Shown here: positions 7,636-16,712 of the stretch, piece by piece
Numbering within the stretch: position 1 is the first letter of the stretch
Layout: each line of letters begins with the position of its first letter
NCBI GenBank assembly: GCA_033761835.1
Contig: JANRME010000168.1
Coordinates: forward strand, 1-34,399
Direction: 5' to 3'
Source of the DNA: JADJNW01 sp033761835
Lineage (GTDB): Bacteria > Bacteroidota > Bacteroidia > Chitinophagales > Saprospiraceae
Length of the DNA: 34,399 nucleotides
Position numbers and translations under genes: made by a program
Notes under the pieces: model-generated
What the model was told of the DNA's origin: nothing
The model's input: the letters and a program-made list of their open reading frames with translations, nothing else
Databases searched by the model: none

Positions 7636-10600
7636 ATGAAGTACTTTGTACCCTTTTCGCCTCGTGTAGGATTGGTTTGCAGTTTTTTCATCATCAGTAT
7701 GTTGCTGATTAGCAGTCCCAAAGCGATTGCAAATGGAAAAACGCTTCTAACTGATCCTTCTTTTCTTACGAATGAGACCACCGTTGAAATCACTGTTACC
7801 GGACGGGTGCTCGACGCAACTACAAATGAACCGTTGGCCGGCGCTACGCTGATCGTGAAAGGCAGCAGCCAAGGCACGACTACGGATGTAGATGGCAATT
7901 TTACCATAACTGTTCCTGATGAAAACGCGGTCTTACTTGTCAATTTTGTCGGTTATGTCGAATTAGAAGTTGCAGTAGCTGGCAGAACTAATATTGATAT
8001 TTTATTGCAATCAAACGCACTTGAACTGTCACAGGTAGTAGTGATCGGTTACGGTAGCACTACAAAGCGCGAGATGACCGGCGCTGCCAAATCTGTAAAA
8101 AGTGACGACTTTAACAAAGGTATTATCAATTCGCCCGAACAATTATTGCAAGGCAAAGTAGCCGGCGTGAATGTTACTTCTGCCAGCGGTGAACCTGGTT
8201 CTAATCAAAACATCAGCATTCGCGGTCCAGGTGGGGTACGCACAGGTAGTACGCCGTTGTTCGTCATTGATGGTCTGGCGTTGGACAACTCGGGTACGGG
8301 CGGGGCTACGAATCCGTTGACATTTTTGAATCCGCAGGATATTGAGTCTATTGACGTATTAAAAGATGCTTCTGCTACTGCCATTTATGGTTCACGCGGT
8401 GCAAATGGTGTGGTGCTGATTACAACCAAAAGAGGGAAATCAGGCACTTCTTCTTTCAATTATTCCGGCAACGTAAGTCTTTCCAATATAGCAAACCCGA
8501 TTGATCTTTTCAGTGCGGATGAATATCGCCAGCAAGTAGTTGCTGTAGGTGGTGTTTTGGAAGATTTGGGTGCGAATACCGACTGGCAAAAAGAAATCAC
8601 CCGCACGGCTGTTACTTATAACCACAATGTAGCATTGGCGGGTGGTACGGACAAATTGACCTACTATGGTTCTTTCGGTATTCAAAATCAGGAAGGTATC
8701 CTGAAAGGTAGCAAATTGGATTTGATTTCCGGTCGCGTGAATTTGAATCAAAAGTTTTGGGAAGATCGTTTGAAAATAGACGTGAATTTGAATGCAGCAC
8801 ATACCTTGAACGAACGCCCGCCGATTGGCAGTTTGATTGGTGGTGCGCTTTCTTTCAATCCGACTTACCCGGCGTATGACGCGAATGGCAAACCTGCTTT
8901 CTATCAGACACAATTCAACCCATTGCGTACGCTGGAATTGGAACAAGATATTACGACCATCAATCGCGTGATCGGTAATATCACACCTTCTTTGACCATT
9001 TTCAAAGGTTTGGTGTATCGCTTGAACTTTGGTGTAGATAATTCTACCGCAACACGCGATTTGCAGTCTCGTGCAAGCGAGCAGCCTAAGCAGGACGGTG
9101 GATTGACCACTATTACCACCAAAAACGAAAACAAGTTGATTGAAAACTACCTGACGTACACGCTGCAAAGCGCGAAGCATAGCTTGACAGCTTTAGCAGG
9201 GCATTCCTATCAAAGAATTTTTGTACAGGGTAGAGCCTTCAGTATCAATAAGTTCCCTGTGTCAGACATCGAGCCGATTTATAATCCAGGCTTGGGCCAG
9301 GATTTAACATTGGCAAACAATAAACCGAGTGGTTATGCCGTGATCAACGAATTGCAATCTTTCTTTGGTCGTGTGAATTATCAATACCTCGGCAAATATT
9401 TGATTACGGCTACGGTGCGCGCAGACGGTTCTTCTAAATTCGGGGATAACAACAAATACGGTATCTTCCCATCGGTTTCGGTGGGTTGGGTGCTTTCAGA
9501 AGAGCCATTCCTGAAAAATTCGATTTTCAGTGATTTAAAACTCCGCGCAGGTTGGGGGCAAACGGGTAATCAGGAGATTCCTTCCAAAATTACACAGGCG
9601 CTTTTCACTTCGCAAGTTTCCGGTACAGCGAGTTATCCACTGGCGGAGACAGGCCCGTTCCCGGCGGGTACTTCTTACTCTCGTCTTGCAAATCCTGACA
9701 TCAAATGGGAAGTTTCTACTCAGACTGACATCGGTTTAGATTTTGAATTATTCGATGGTGCCATCTTCGGTACAGTTGATTATTTCAATAAAATATCAAA
9801 TGATATTTTATTAGAAATTATTCCAGCTGATCCCGTTCAACCAGCTACAACGACCTGGACGAACGTGGAAAACATGGAAATCAAGAACCAAGGCATCGAA
9901 ATAGAATTGGGCTTGCGCCGACGCACGGCGAGTGGCTTTAGCTACGAAATCGGTGGTAATGCTACTTTTATTGACAATGAAGTAACCGGCTCGCCTTATA
10001 CGGTGATTCCTTCGGGTTCAGCTTCTGGCTCAGGGTTAACTTCTGCTACCATCAACGGCTATGTGAATGGGCAGCCAATTGGTACCTTCTTTTTGCGCGA
10101 GTTTGTTGGCGTGGATGATAAAGGTGTTAATATTTTCCGCGATGTAAATGGCGATGGTTCTGTAACGGACAACGACCGTATTGCTGCAGGTAGCGCTTTG
10201 CCAACAACCATTTACAATTTCAATGGAAGTATCGGTTTTAAAGGATTTCAATTAGCAGCAAATTTCAATGGCGTGAGTGGCAATAAAATTTATGACAACA
10301 CTGCCAACGCTAATTTCTACAAAGCCTTATTGGTAAAAGGTCGCAACACAACGGAGGAAGGCCTCGGTTTGCCCAACGAATCTATTAACAACTCCGCGCC
10401 AATTTCTACCCGTTACCTGAAAGATGGAGCGTTCCTGCGCTTGAACAATCTTGCATTGAGTTACAGCTTTAATACAGAATATTTGGGTATCAACAAATTT
10501 ATTAAGGGCTTGACGCTTTCTGTTACCGGTCAAAATTTGTTTGTCATCACAGATTACGATGGCTACGACCCAGAAGTTAATAACGATCGCTCTATCAGCG

Positions 10601-10680
10601 GTATCTCTTCTTATGGAATTGATTACTTGAGTTACCCGAAAGCACGTTCGATTATTTTTGGTTTGAATGTTAATTTTTAA
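7636..10680 (+). CDS. SusC/RagA family TonB-dependent outer-membrane transporter
   Basis: The protein has 1014 residues. A signal peptide of about 33 residues is followed by a CarboxypepD_reg-like domain (VTGRVLDATTNEPLAGATLI, about 54-130). The TonB-box-like VVVIGYG (about 135) follows, then the plug (LLQGKVAGVNVTSASGEPGS, FVIDGLAL and DASATAIYGSRGANGVVLIT). A long beta-barrel ends in LNVNF with a terminal aromatic residue. This is the complete SusC plan, where the barrel pairs with a SusD lid to import oligomers using TonB energy. Its SusD partner lies 81 bases downstream. Neighbouring genes are peptidases rather than glycoside hydrolases, so a peptide substrate, as in RagAB, is plausible but unproven. 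Confidence 0.96.
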   Translation: MKYFVPFSPRVGLVCSFFIISMLLISSPKAIANGKTLLTDPSFLTNETTVEITVTGRVLDATTNEPLAGATLIVKGSSQGTTTDVDGNFTITVPDENAVLLVNFVGYVELEVAVAGRTNIDILLQSNALELSQVVVIGYGSTTKREMTGAAKSVKSDDFNKGIINSPEQLLQGKVAGVNVTSASGEPGSNQNISIRGPGGVRTGSTPLFVIDGLALDNSGTGGATNPLTFLNPQDIESIDVLKDASATAIYGSRGANGVVLITTKRGKSGTSSFNYSGNVSLSNIANPIDLFSADEYRQQVVAVGGVLEDLGANTDWQKEITRTAVTYNHNVALAGGTDKLTYYGSFGIQNQEGILKGSKLDLISGRVNLNQKFWEDRLKIDVNLNAAHTLNERPPIGSLIGGALSFNPTYPAYDANGKPAFYQTQFNPLRTLELEQDITTINRVIGNITPSLTIFKGLVYRLNFGVDNSTATRDLQSRASEQPKQDGGLTTITTKNENKLIENYLTYTLQSAKHSLTALAGHSYQRIFVQGRAFSINKFPVSDIEPIYNPGLGQDLTLANNKPSGYAVINELQSFFGRVNYQYLGKYLITATVRADGSSKFGDNNKYGIFPSVSVGWVLSEEPFLKNSIFSDLKLRAGWGQTGNQEIPSKITQALFTSQVSGTASYPLAETGPFPAGTSYSRLANPDIKWEVSTQTDIGLDFELFDGAIFGTVDYFNKISNDILLEIIPADPVQPATTTWTNVENMEIKNQGIEIELGLRRRTASGFSYEIGGNATFIDNEVTGSPYTVIPSGSASGSGLTSATINGYVNGQPIGTFFLREFVGVDDKGVNIFRDVNGDGSVTDNDRIAAGSALPTTIYNFNGSIGFKGFQLAANFNGVSGNKIYDNTANANFYKALLVKGRNTTEEGLGLPNESINNSAPISTRYLKDGAFLRLNNLALSYSFNTEYLGINKFIKGLTLSVTGQNLFVITDYDGYDPEVNNDRSISGISSYGIDYLSYPKARSIIFGLNVNF

Positions 10681-10690
10681 GCAACAAAAA

Positions 10691-10735
10691 CAGGCAGCAA
10701 GCCGCAAGAGGACTAATCTTGTTGCTTGCAGCTTG
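10691..10735 (+). repeat. Imperfect long hairpin between susC-like and susD-like genes
   Basis: The arms 10691-10709 and 10717-10735 pair over 19 positions with two mismatches and two G-U pairs, around a 7-base loop. The motif (GCAGCAAGCC / GCTTGCAGCTTG) looks like a dispersed intergenic repeat. Its place 10 bases after the SusC stop could protect the susC mRNA end or attenuate susD. No T-run follows, so it is not a standard terminator. Confidence 0.65.
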
Positions 10736-10761
10736 TCGCTTAATTCTAAAATAAAAAAACA

Positions 10762-12453
10762 ATGAAAAATTATATCGTATTCCTACTCATCATCCTTGGG
10801 GTGTCCTTTACCACCAATAGTTGTACTGATTTGAAGGAAGAAATCCTAGACGAAACATCTGCTACGCCTGCTACGGATAAGCTCGCTGCGGATGGCATCA
10901 TGGCGCCGGTGTATGCTTTGTTGCCGACGATTTTTCAACACACGACTTACTTTGCATTGCAAGAAATTACGACCGATGAAGCGATTTTGCCTTATCGCGG
11001 CGGTACGGATTGGGGTGACAATGGTATCTATGTAGAATTGCACAAGCATACCTACAATGGCGCTACGGCAAACATTCGTAATACCTGGAATCCAATCTTA
11101 CAAGCGCTTTCCCGCTCGATTTCTGCGATCAACGAATTACCCAATAATCCAGATCCAAGCGCTAAGACGTACCTGGCAGAAGCTCGTGGTATGCGTGCTT
11201 ATTACAATATGCTGACTTTGGATATGTGGGGTATCGTATTCGTTAAAGAAGATATTGGTGCAGCTTCTACTATTCTGCGCGGCCCAGAAGCAGTAGAATA
11301 TATTAAAAGCGAATTATTGGCAATAGAGCCATTAGTAGAAACAAACGTTGGCCCAGGCCGTTTGTCAAAAGGTGGCGTTTGGGGTTTGTTGGCTCGTTTG
11401 TATTTGAATGCCGCTGTTTACCGTGATCCTTATGCGGATAAGTTTGATTTTAAAGCGGAGGACATGGATAAAGTGGTAGAATATTGTGACAAAATCATAA
11501 ATTCTGGACAGTACACATTGTCGAATGACTACTTCGCCATTTTCAACGATGAAAACCATACCAACAAAGAATTAATTTTCGCCGTTGACCAACGTGCTGA
11601 GTTAAATGGACACAATCGCATGGCTTATTTCTCGTTGTCGGGTGATCAATTTCCCCTACCCAACTTTCCGAATGCCAACGGTACGGATGGCCCAGCAATC
11701 ACGCCTGACTACTACCGCACTTGGGTGAATGCTTACACGCCGCAAGACCCAGCCGAAGTAGATCCAAGATTTTACCAGCAAAATATGGGCATTTATACAA
11801 ATCCAGCCGATACTTGCGTTTCAGCTGCTAATTTTAAAGTCAATCGTGGTATTCTACGTGGTCAACAATATGGTTTGCAGCGTAACACCAGCGGCTTTAC
11901 CAAGTGTGCCAACGGCGATTTCCTTGTAGGTCCACTGGTTCACCTGACGCGCAACAGACCTACGCTGGCTGTTAACTTTACCGAAAAAATTGACTTCACC
12001 GTAGAAGGTAGTAATTACAACACTGGCTACCGCATTGAAAAATATGAATTCAGCAAAAAGTCAGACAGTGGTCGTAATAAAGGCGACGCAGACATCATCA
12101 TCATCCGCCTGGCAGATGTGTACCTTATGCGCGCCGAAGCAAAATTGCGCAAGAGCAACGACGCTGCAAGTGCGTTGGCGGATGTAAACACAGTGAGAGC
12201 GGCTCGCACCAAAACAAAGCCTGCACCGGCATTGACCAGCATGAACTTGGACTTGCTTTTCCGCGAACGTGGCTTTGAATTCTACTGGGAATTGCTGCGC
12301 CGCACCGATATGATCCGTTTTGGTAAATACGAAGATACTTGGACGGAAAAAGACGATAAAAACAAGTTCAAGCGCGTGTTCCCGATTCCACAAACGGCTA
12401 TTGACGGGGCTTCCAACCTGCCAGGCTATTTGAAGCAGAATCCGGGATATTGA
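10762..12453 (+). CDS. RagB/SusD family outer-membrane lipoprotein (substrate-binding lid)
   Basis: The protein has 563 residues. A lipoprotein signal peptide ends at the lipobox TNSC (Cys about 21), followed by TDLKEE. The SusD helical TPR scaffold is recognisable: NIRNTWNPILQALSRSISAI (about 105-124), ARGMRAYYNMLTLDMWG and GVWGLLARLYLNAAVYRDPY. The C-terminal part has LYLMRAEAKLRK and FRERGFEFYWELLRRTDMIRFGKY (split here as FRERGFEFYWE, then LLRRTDMIRF), and the end is DGASNLPGYLKQNPGY. Length and order are normal. It is the ligand-binding lipoprotein that closes the SusC barrel from outside the cell, and it is co-oriented with the SusC gene just upstream. Substrate cannot be read from sequence. 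Confidence 0.95.
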   Translation: MKNYIVFLLIILGVSFTTNSCTDLKEEILDETSATPATDKLAADGIMAPVYALLPTIFQHTTYFALQEITTDEAILPYRGGTDWGDNGIYVELHKHTYNGATANIRNTWNPILQALSRSISAINELPNNPDPSAKTYLAEARGMRAYYNMLTLDMWGIVFVKEDIGAASTILRGPEAVEYIKSELLAIEPLVETNVGPGRLSKGGVWGLLARLYLNAAVYRDPYADKFDFKAEDMDKVVEYCDKIINSGQYTLSNDYFAIFNDENHTNKELIFAVDQRAELNGHNRMAYFSLSGDQFPLPNFPNANGTDGPAITPDYYRTWVNAYTPQDPAEVDPRFYQQNMGIYTNPADTCVSAANFKVNRGILRGQQYGLQRNTSGFTKCANGDFLVGPLVHLTRNRPTLAVNFTEKIDFTVEGSNYNTGYRIEKYEFSKKSDSGRNKGDADIIIIRLADVYLMRAEAKLRKSNDAASALADVNTVRAARTKTKPAPALTSMNLDLLFRERGFEFYWELLRRTDMIRFGKYEDTWTEKDDKNKFKRVFPIPQTAIDGASNLPGYLKQNPGY

Positions 12454-12516
12454 TTCGATGTGCTGGTTTGCAAATACATTAAATGTGTTAACGATACAAT
12501 ATTATTACAATATAAT

Positions 12517-12549
12517 AAAAGGCTGTCTTCCGATGGGAGGCAGCTTTTT
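12517..12549. terminator. Bidirectional terminator between SusD and YdeI-like genes
   Basis: A stem of about 15 pairs (12517-12531 with 12535-12549, three G-U pairs, loop GAT) has A-run and T-run flanks that serve both strands. It lies 64 bases after the SusD stop and 34 bases beyond the stop of the convergent gene at 12583. Confidence 0.8.
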
Positions 12550-12582
12550 ATTTTAGTAGCAGTATTATATGTTGGTAGGCTC

Positions 12583-13161
12583 TTATTTTGAATTGCGCAA
12601 CAAAGACTTGATTGGGCGCCCTTGTTCGGAGTCTTCCATCAAGGTGGCGAGTCGCTTCTGGCGTGTTTCCTCTTTTTTGGCACTGATCACCCACCAAGTG
12701 GCGGTGCGCTGATACCAAGGCGCTTGCGATTGAAAGTAATTCCAGGCTTTTTTGTTGGCTTTAAAAATTGTTTCATACTCAACCGGAAATGCTATATTTT
12801 CCTGCTCATAAGCAGCGCCTTTCGCTTTTTTTTCATCCCGATTTTGAAAAGCTTTCAACCCAGCAGAGTGCATCAATCCTTGTTCGGTCAATTCTTTCAC
12901 CCGTTCGATATTCACCGCGCTCCAATGGCTGCTTCGCTTCCGTGGCGTAAAGCGAATTTTATAACTCGTATCATCTATACGCTTGCGAATCCCATCAATC
13001 CATCCAAAACACAGCGCTTGATCCACCGACTCCGGCCAACTAACACTGGGCTTACCGGAACCTTTTTTATAAAACCCCACCCATAGCTCCTGTTCTTGAT
13101 GGTGATGTGCTTCCAGCCATCGGCGGAAATCATCGGGCGTGGGAAAAAAAAGAATGGGCAT
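12583..13161 (-). CDS. YdeI/OmpD-associated family protein
   Basis: The protein has 192 residues and no signal peptide. Recognised blocks are an N-terminal PTPDDFRRWLEAHH, then ELWVGFYKKGSGKPSVSWPE and VDQALCFGWIDGIRKRIDD (about 45-63). FTPRKRSSHWSAVNIERVKE (about 71-90) follows, and a C-terminal helix contains WWVISAKKEETRQKRLATL. These blocks define the YdeI/OmpD-associated (OmdA) family, annotated as bacteriocin-protection proteins. The molecular activity is not established. It is soluble, probably cytoplasmic, and lies 79 bases downstream of the next gene on the same strand. Confidence 0.88.
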   Translation of the reverse strand: MPILFFPTPDDFRRWLEAHHHQEQELWVGFYKKGSGKPSVSWPESVDQALCFGWIDGIRKRIDDTSYKIRFTPRKRSSHWSAVNIERVKELTEQGLMHSAGLKAFQNRDEKKAKGAAYEQENIAFPVEYETIFKANKKAWNYFQSQAPWYQRTATWWVISAKKEETRQKRLATLMEDSEQGRPIKSLLRNSK

Positions 13162-13240
13162 AATGAAGCGCTAATTTTTTTATTTTTTAATATTTTCACT
13201 GACGCCTCTCGAATAAGGCTCGATGTTGTGTGAGAATATT

Positions 13241-14848
13241 TCAATTCTTCTTCCCATCCAAATCCGGCAGTACAAAATCATCCAAAGCACTGGGCATTGC
13301 CATTACGCGTTCAATTTCTTCTACCGTCCGCGGCGCACGAGCAGAGAGATTTTCCCAGCCATCGGCGGTAATGAGAATATCATCTTCGATGCGCACAGCA
13401 ATACCCCACCATTTTTGATCGCAAGGGCTACCTTCAGGGATATAAATGCCGGGCTCAACCGTGATGACCGTACCTGGCTTGAACTTGCCACCTGTACCGC
13501 GGTCGTGTACATCCAAGCCAAGGTAATGCGAAGTGCCATGCGGAAAATAAGAATGCTGCTCTCCTGATTTGATGAGTCCAAGCTCCGCCAGGCGGCGATT
13601 CACGACTGCCCGCGCAGCACGATCGGGCGCACCGAAATCATTCCCTACTTTACAAGCTTCAAAACCTGCGTTCTGCGCTTCAAGGACGATATTATAAATC
13701 GCTTTTTGTTCTTCTGAAAACTTGCCATTGGCAGGAATCGTACGAGTGACATCGGCGGTGTAGCCGTGATATTCAGCCCCCAAATCCATGAGTACCAATT
13801 CATTACCCACTTTGGGTTTGTTATTTTCTACATAATGCAGGATGCAACCATTCTGCCCCCCACCTACGATCGAAGGATAACCTTCATACTCAGAACCGTA
13901 TTTTTTGAAAACAAATTCGTGGATACCCTGAATTTCCGATTCTGACATCCCGGGATGCATTGCTTTCATCACTTCCATTTGCCCAACACAGCTTACCTCT
14001 ACTGCTTTGCGCAAAAGTTTGAGTTCTTCAGCCGATTTGATTTCGCGGAGCTCATTCATGTAGCCATTGAGTAGCTCCACATCAAGATTGCTGTTGGGGA
14101 CTTTAGCTATGATTTTCATCGCCTGTTCGTTGTCTTTTACCTCCATAAAATCCTTGACAATCGGGTCATTTAGTGCCATCGGGTTGTAGCGGGTCATGCG
14201 ATACAGCGCCTCTTTCTTTTGGGTAAGCTTCATTTTTTCATCTTTGATGATCTGGTGCATCCGATGCGCCATGCCATTAAAACCATTCGGAATATTGGCT
14301 TTCTGCTTAAATTGCTGTTGCAAATCATACAAATCTGCTTCACCGCCTTCATCTCGCACATCATTTTGAAAATCAAAAAATAGTACTTTCGCAAATTTCT
14401 TGAATTCCAGTCCATATTCCTTGAATTGCTCGTGATCTACGGCCGTCTTGAAGCCAAGTTTGGTTTCTACACCTTCCGCGCCAAGGCGACGCCCGGTCCA
14501 CATTTCCGCTTGCGGATTGCGCGATTGTGTAAAAATGATCTCATTATATTTTTCACCCGTAGCAGATTCTTGCCAATCGGAGAAAATCAGGAGTACCGAA
14601 TGGGGTTCATTATAGCCTGTGAGGTAATAAAAATCAGGGTCTTGATGATATTGAAAATCCACATCGTTGGAGCGGTTGCGCACTGGATTTGCAAAAAACA
14701 CCGCCATTGTATTCTTGGGCATGAGTTTTCGCAATGATTCGCGGCGTTCTTTATGAAAATCGCCAGATAGGTAGTCTTTCGGCGTTTCCTGGGCAGTAGA
14801 AAATTGAAATATAATAAAAAGTAAAAGGAATGATAATATTGTTCGCAT
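13241..14848 (-). CDS. Secreted Xaa-Pro aminopeptidase (M24B)
   Basis: The protein has 535 residues with a signal peptide of 19 residues ending FSTAQ. The AMP_N creatinase-like domain covers about 30-200 (YHQDPDFYYLTGYNEPHSVL). The pita-bread catalytic domain covers about 265-520 with all five metal ligands: Asp in LMDLGAEY (355), Asp in YTADVTRT (366), His in FPHGTSH (437), Glu in TVEPGIYIPEG (465) and Glu in VRIEDDIL (488). This is the complete metal site of Xaa-Pro aminopeptidases, which remove an N-terminal residue preceding proline. Export is notable because many relatives are cytoplasmic. Together with the amidohydrolase and M61 peptidase near the SusC/SusD pair it points to extracytoplasmic peptide processing. 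Confidence 0.95.
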   Translation of the reverse strand: MRTILSFLLLFIIFQFSTAQETPKDYLSGDFHKERRESLRKLMPKNTMAVFFANPVRNRSNDVDFQYHQDPDFYYLTGYNEPHSVLLIFSDWQESATGEKYNEIIFTQSRNPQAEMWTGRRLGAEGVETKLGFKTAVDHEQFKEYGLEFKKFAKVLFFDFQNDVRDEGGEADLYDLQQQFKQKANIPNGFNGMAHRMHQIIKDEKMKLTQKKEALYRMTRYNPMALNDPIVKDFMEVKDNEQAMKIIAKVPNSNLDVELLNGYMNELREIKSAEELKLLRKAVEVSCVGQMEVMKAMHPGMSESEIQGIHEFVFKKYGSEYEGYPSIVGGGQNGCILHYVENNKPKVGNELVLMDLGAEYHGYTADVTRTIPANGKFSEEQKAIYNIVLEAQNAGFEACKVGNDFGAPDRAARAVVNRRLAELGLIKSGEQHSYFPHGTSHYLGLDVHDRGTGGKFKPGTVITVEPGIYIPEGSPCDQKWWGIAVRIEDDILITADGWENLSARAPRTVEEIERVMAMPSALDDFVLPDLDGKKN

Positions 14849-14884
14849 CGGATGAAATTTTTATGATAATTATAATACCTTTTT

Positions 14885-14892
14885 CAAAGTTA
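14885..14892 (-). promoter_or_regulatory. Putative -7 box (TAACTTTG) of the Xaa-Pro aminopeptidase gene
   Basis: On the minus strand the sequence is TAACTTTG, identical to the putative SusC box. It lies 36 bases before the ATG at 14848. No clear TTG element is found 19-21 bases further upstream, so support rests on the -7 box and position only. Confidence 0.4.
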
Positions 14893-14944
14893 TAACGACC
14901 ATAAAATTAATCCATTTTTTGAATCGAACAAATCCTTGTTTATG

Positions 14945-15036
14945 TGATGGGGAGGTAGGGGAGTAGGATAACAGGGAGATAAGTTAATAAGGGCGTTATG
15001 CTCCTATTATCCCATTTCCCCATTATCCCATCATCC
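14945..15036. repeat. Long imperfect inverted repeat with polypurine/polypyrimidine arms
   Basis: The left arm (about 14945-14979) is G/A-rich with GATGGGGAGGTAGGGGAG. The right arm (about 15001-15036) is its imperfect complement, rich in CCCATT units (CCCATTTCCCCATTATCCC). The arms are separated by about 21 bases and the element abuts the helicase stop codon at 15038. It may end or stabilise the helicase mRNA, and it resembles a dispersed intergenic repeat. Confidence 0.65.
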
Positions 15037-15037
15037 T

Positions 15038-16468
15038 TTAGTAATATTCTGCTTGAAATGCTTTGGGTTTGCGCCCTTTCTTACCGTCACGCTTGCCTTT
15101 GAAGCCCTGATCTTTCTTGCGAAATTCAGGTTTGTTGTCATTCCCTGCTTTTTCTTTGGTCGGCTTCGGAATATTGATTTCTGGTAAAGCCACTTTCAGT
15201 AAAGCTACCGCCATATCATAAGTGGTATAGCCATCGGCACAGAAATCATTTACCAAAGCTTCATAATTGCGCACTCGACCTTCGGTAAGAATAGCCTTGA
15301 GCTGTTCAAACAATTTTTCAGCGCTTGTTTCCAGAAGCTCTTTGGTACTCGGTACTTCGGCACGTTGAATCCTGATTTTTGCATATTTTTCAATATCCTG
15401 CAAACGATAACGATCGCTTTTGCTACAGGTAAAACTAAAAGCTTTACCCGATTTGCCGGCCCGACCGGTGCGCCCGATACGATGCACATAATATTCAGGA
15501 TCCATTGGCAAATCATAATTGAATACGGCATCCACATTACTCACATCAATGCCGCGTGCGGCCACATCGGTTGCGACCAGCATGGATGTGCTGCCATTGC
15601 GGAAGCTCTCCAATACGGTATTGCGTTTACGTTGATTTAAATCGCCGTGAATGGCATCGGCTTTAAAGCCTTGATTGCGAAGTTCTTCTGTAATCTCATC
15701 TACGCGGGCTTTCGTATTACAAAAAACAATCGACATTTTTATTTGATGTAATTGCATCAATGCGGCGATGGTGGGAAGTTTGGCTTCGCGTTTAATATCA
15801 AGATAAATCTGCTCAATGGCAGTAGCCGTCAGCTTTTCGGTCGTTACTTTTACAAATGCAGGATCGCGCTGATAATTTTTCGTAATATCCAGAATCGGCT
15901 TGGGCATCGTAGCAGAAAACAAGACCGTCTGGCGCTCGTCTGGCACCGTTTTCAAGATCGTTTCAATATCTTCACGGAAACCCATGTTTAGCATTTCATC
16001 CGCTTCATCCAATACCACCATTTTTACTTTTTCCAGCGAAATCGTGCGGCGTTCCATGTGATCCATCAAGCGTCCTGGCGTAGCCACAATGATTTGCGCG
16101 CCACGCTTCAATGCACGAATTTGTGTTTGAATCGGCTCACCACCATAAACAGCAAGAATGTGCAGATTTCGTTTGTACTTGGCAAGTTTTTTAAACTCTT
16201 GTGAGACTTGTAGCGCCAGTTCCCGTGTAGGGCATAGCACCAATGAGGAAACCGACTTTTCTTTTTCATTGAGCAATTCGAGCAAGGGAATGCCGAATGC
16301 GGCGGTCTTACCCGTTCCGGTTTGCGCCTGACCTACTACATCTTTCCCATTGAGAATCAATGGAATTGTTTCGGCTTGTATCGGAGAAGCTTCAACGAAG
16401 CCCATATCCTTTACGGCGCTTTGCATGTCCTGACTCAAGGCCAGGTTGTCAAAGGTTACTTTTTTCAT
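15038..16468 (-). CDS. DEAD-box ATP-dependent RNA helicase
   Basis: The protein has 476 residues and contains the full DEAD-box motif set: Q motif region (F6 to Q31), motif I AQTGTGKT (48-55), Ia PTREL (80-84), Ib TPGRL (130-134), II DEAD (154-157), III SAT (186-188) and VI HRIGRTGR (329-336). After the two RecA-like domains comes a segment at about 385-440 that may be an RNA-binding domain of the CsdA/DbpA kind, then a Lys/Arg/Gly-rich basic tail. Such helicases unwind RNA during ribosome assembly, mRNA decay or cold adaptation; which role applies here is not determined. A long leader with a hairpin near the start codon precedes it. Confidence 0.95.
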   Translation of the reverse strand: MKKVTFDNLALSQDMQSAVKDMGFVEASPIQAETIPLILNGKDVVGQAQTGTGKTAAFGIPLLELLNEKEKSVSSLVLCPTRELALQVSQEFKKLAKYKRNLHILAVYGGEPIQTQIRALKRGAQIIVATPGRLMDHMERRTISLEKVKMVVLDEADEMLNMGFREDIETILKTVPDERQTVLFSATMPKPILDITKNYQRDPAFVKVTTEKLTATAIEQIYLDIKREAKLPTIAALMQLHQIKMSIVFCNTKARVDEITEELRNQGFKADAIHGDLNQRKRNTVLESFRNGSTSMLVATDVAARGIDVSNVDAVFNYDLPMDPEYYVHRIGRTGRAGKSGKAFSFTCSKSDRYRLQDIEKYAKIRIQRAEVPSTKELLETSAEKLFEQLKAILTEGRVRNYEALVNDFCADGYTTYDMAVALLKVALPEINIPKPTKEKAGNDNKPEFRKKDQGFKGKRDGKKGRKPKAFQAEYY

Positions 16469-16480
16469 TTAATTGTTCGT

Positions 16481-16506
16481 CATCAAAACGACCTTTCGTT
16501 TCGATG
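16481..16506 (-). promoter_or_regulatory. Leader hairpin just upstream of the helicase start codon
   Basis: In the minus-strand RNA an 11-bp stem with one G-U pair and an AAGG loop ends 12 bases before the ATG at 16468. It lies inside the predicted leader and over the region contacted by an initiating ribosome. It could couple translation to RNA unwinding or temperature; this is inference. Confidence 0.5.
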
Positions 16507-16603
16507 CTTGTACGAAATTGATTTAATTAAAAAATATAGAAGGCAAGCAGTAAACTGAAGTATAATTGAAGCCATACAGCTGACCGGTAGCCAATCCGAG
16601 GTG

Positions 16604-16634
16604 CAAAGGTATAAGTAATTTCTTGATATTACAA
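16604..16634 (-). promoter_or_regulatory. Promoter of the DEAD-box helicase gene
   Basis: On the minus strand TTG (16634-16632) is followed after exactly 20 bases by TACCTTTG (16611-16604), a match to the Bacteroidota TTG/N19-21/TAnnTTTG promoter. Transcription would start near 16598, giving a leader of about 130 bases. Confidence 0.7.
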
Positions 16635-16712
16635 GGATTTTAGTCTTGCACCTCCTAAAATAAAGTAACGCTTTGAAAATCTTAAAAGTTTCCTATCCAA
16701 AAATTCGATTGA

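Noticed and set aside
8440..9180. Leftward frame of 246 codons within the SusC gene
   Set aside because: It is a shadow of a well-defined transporter gene.
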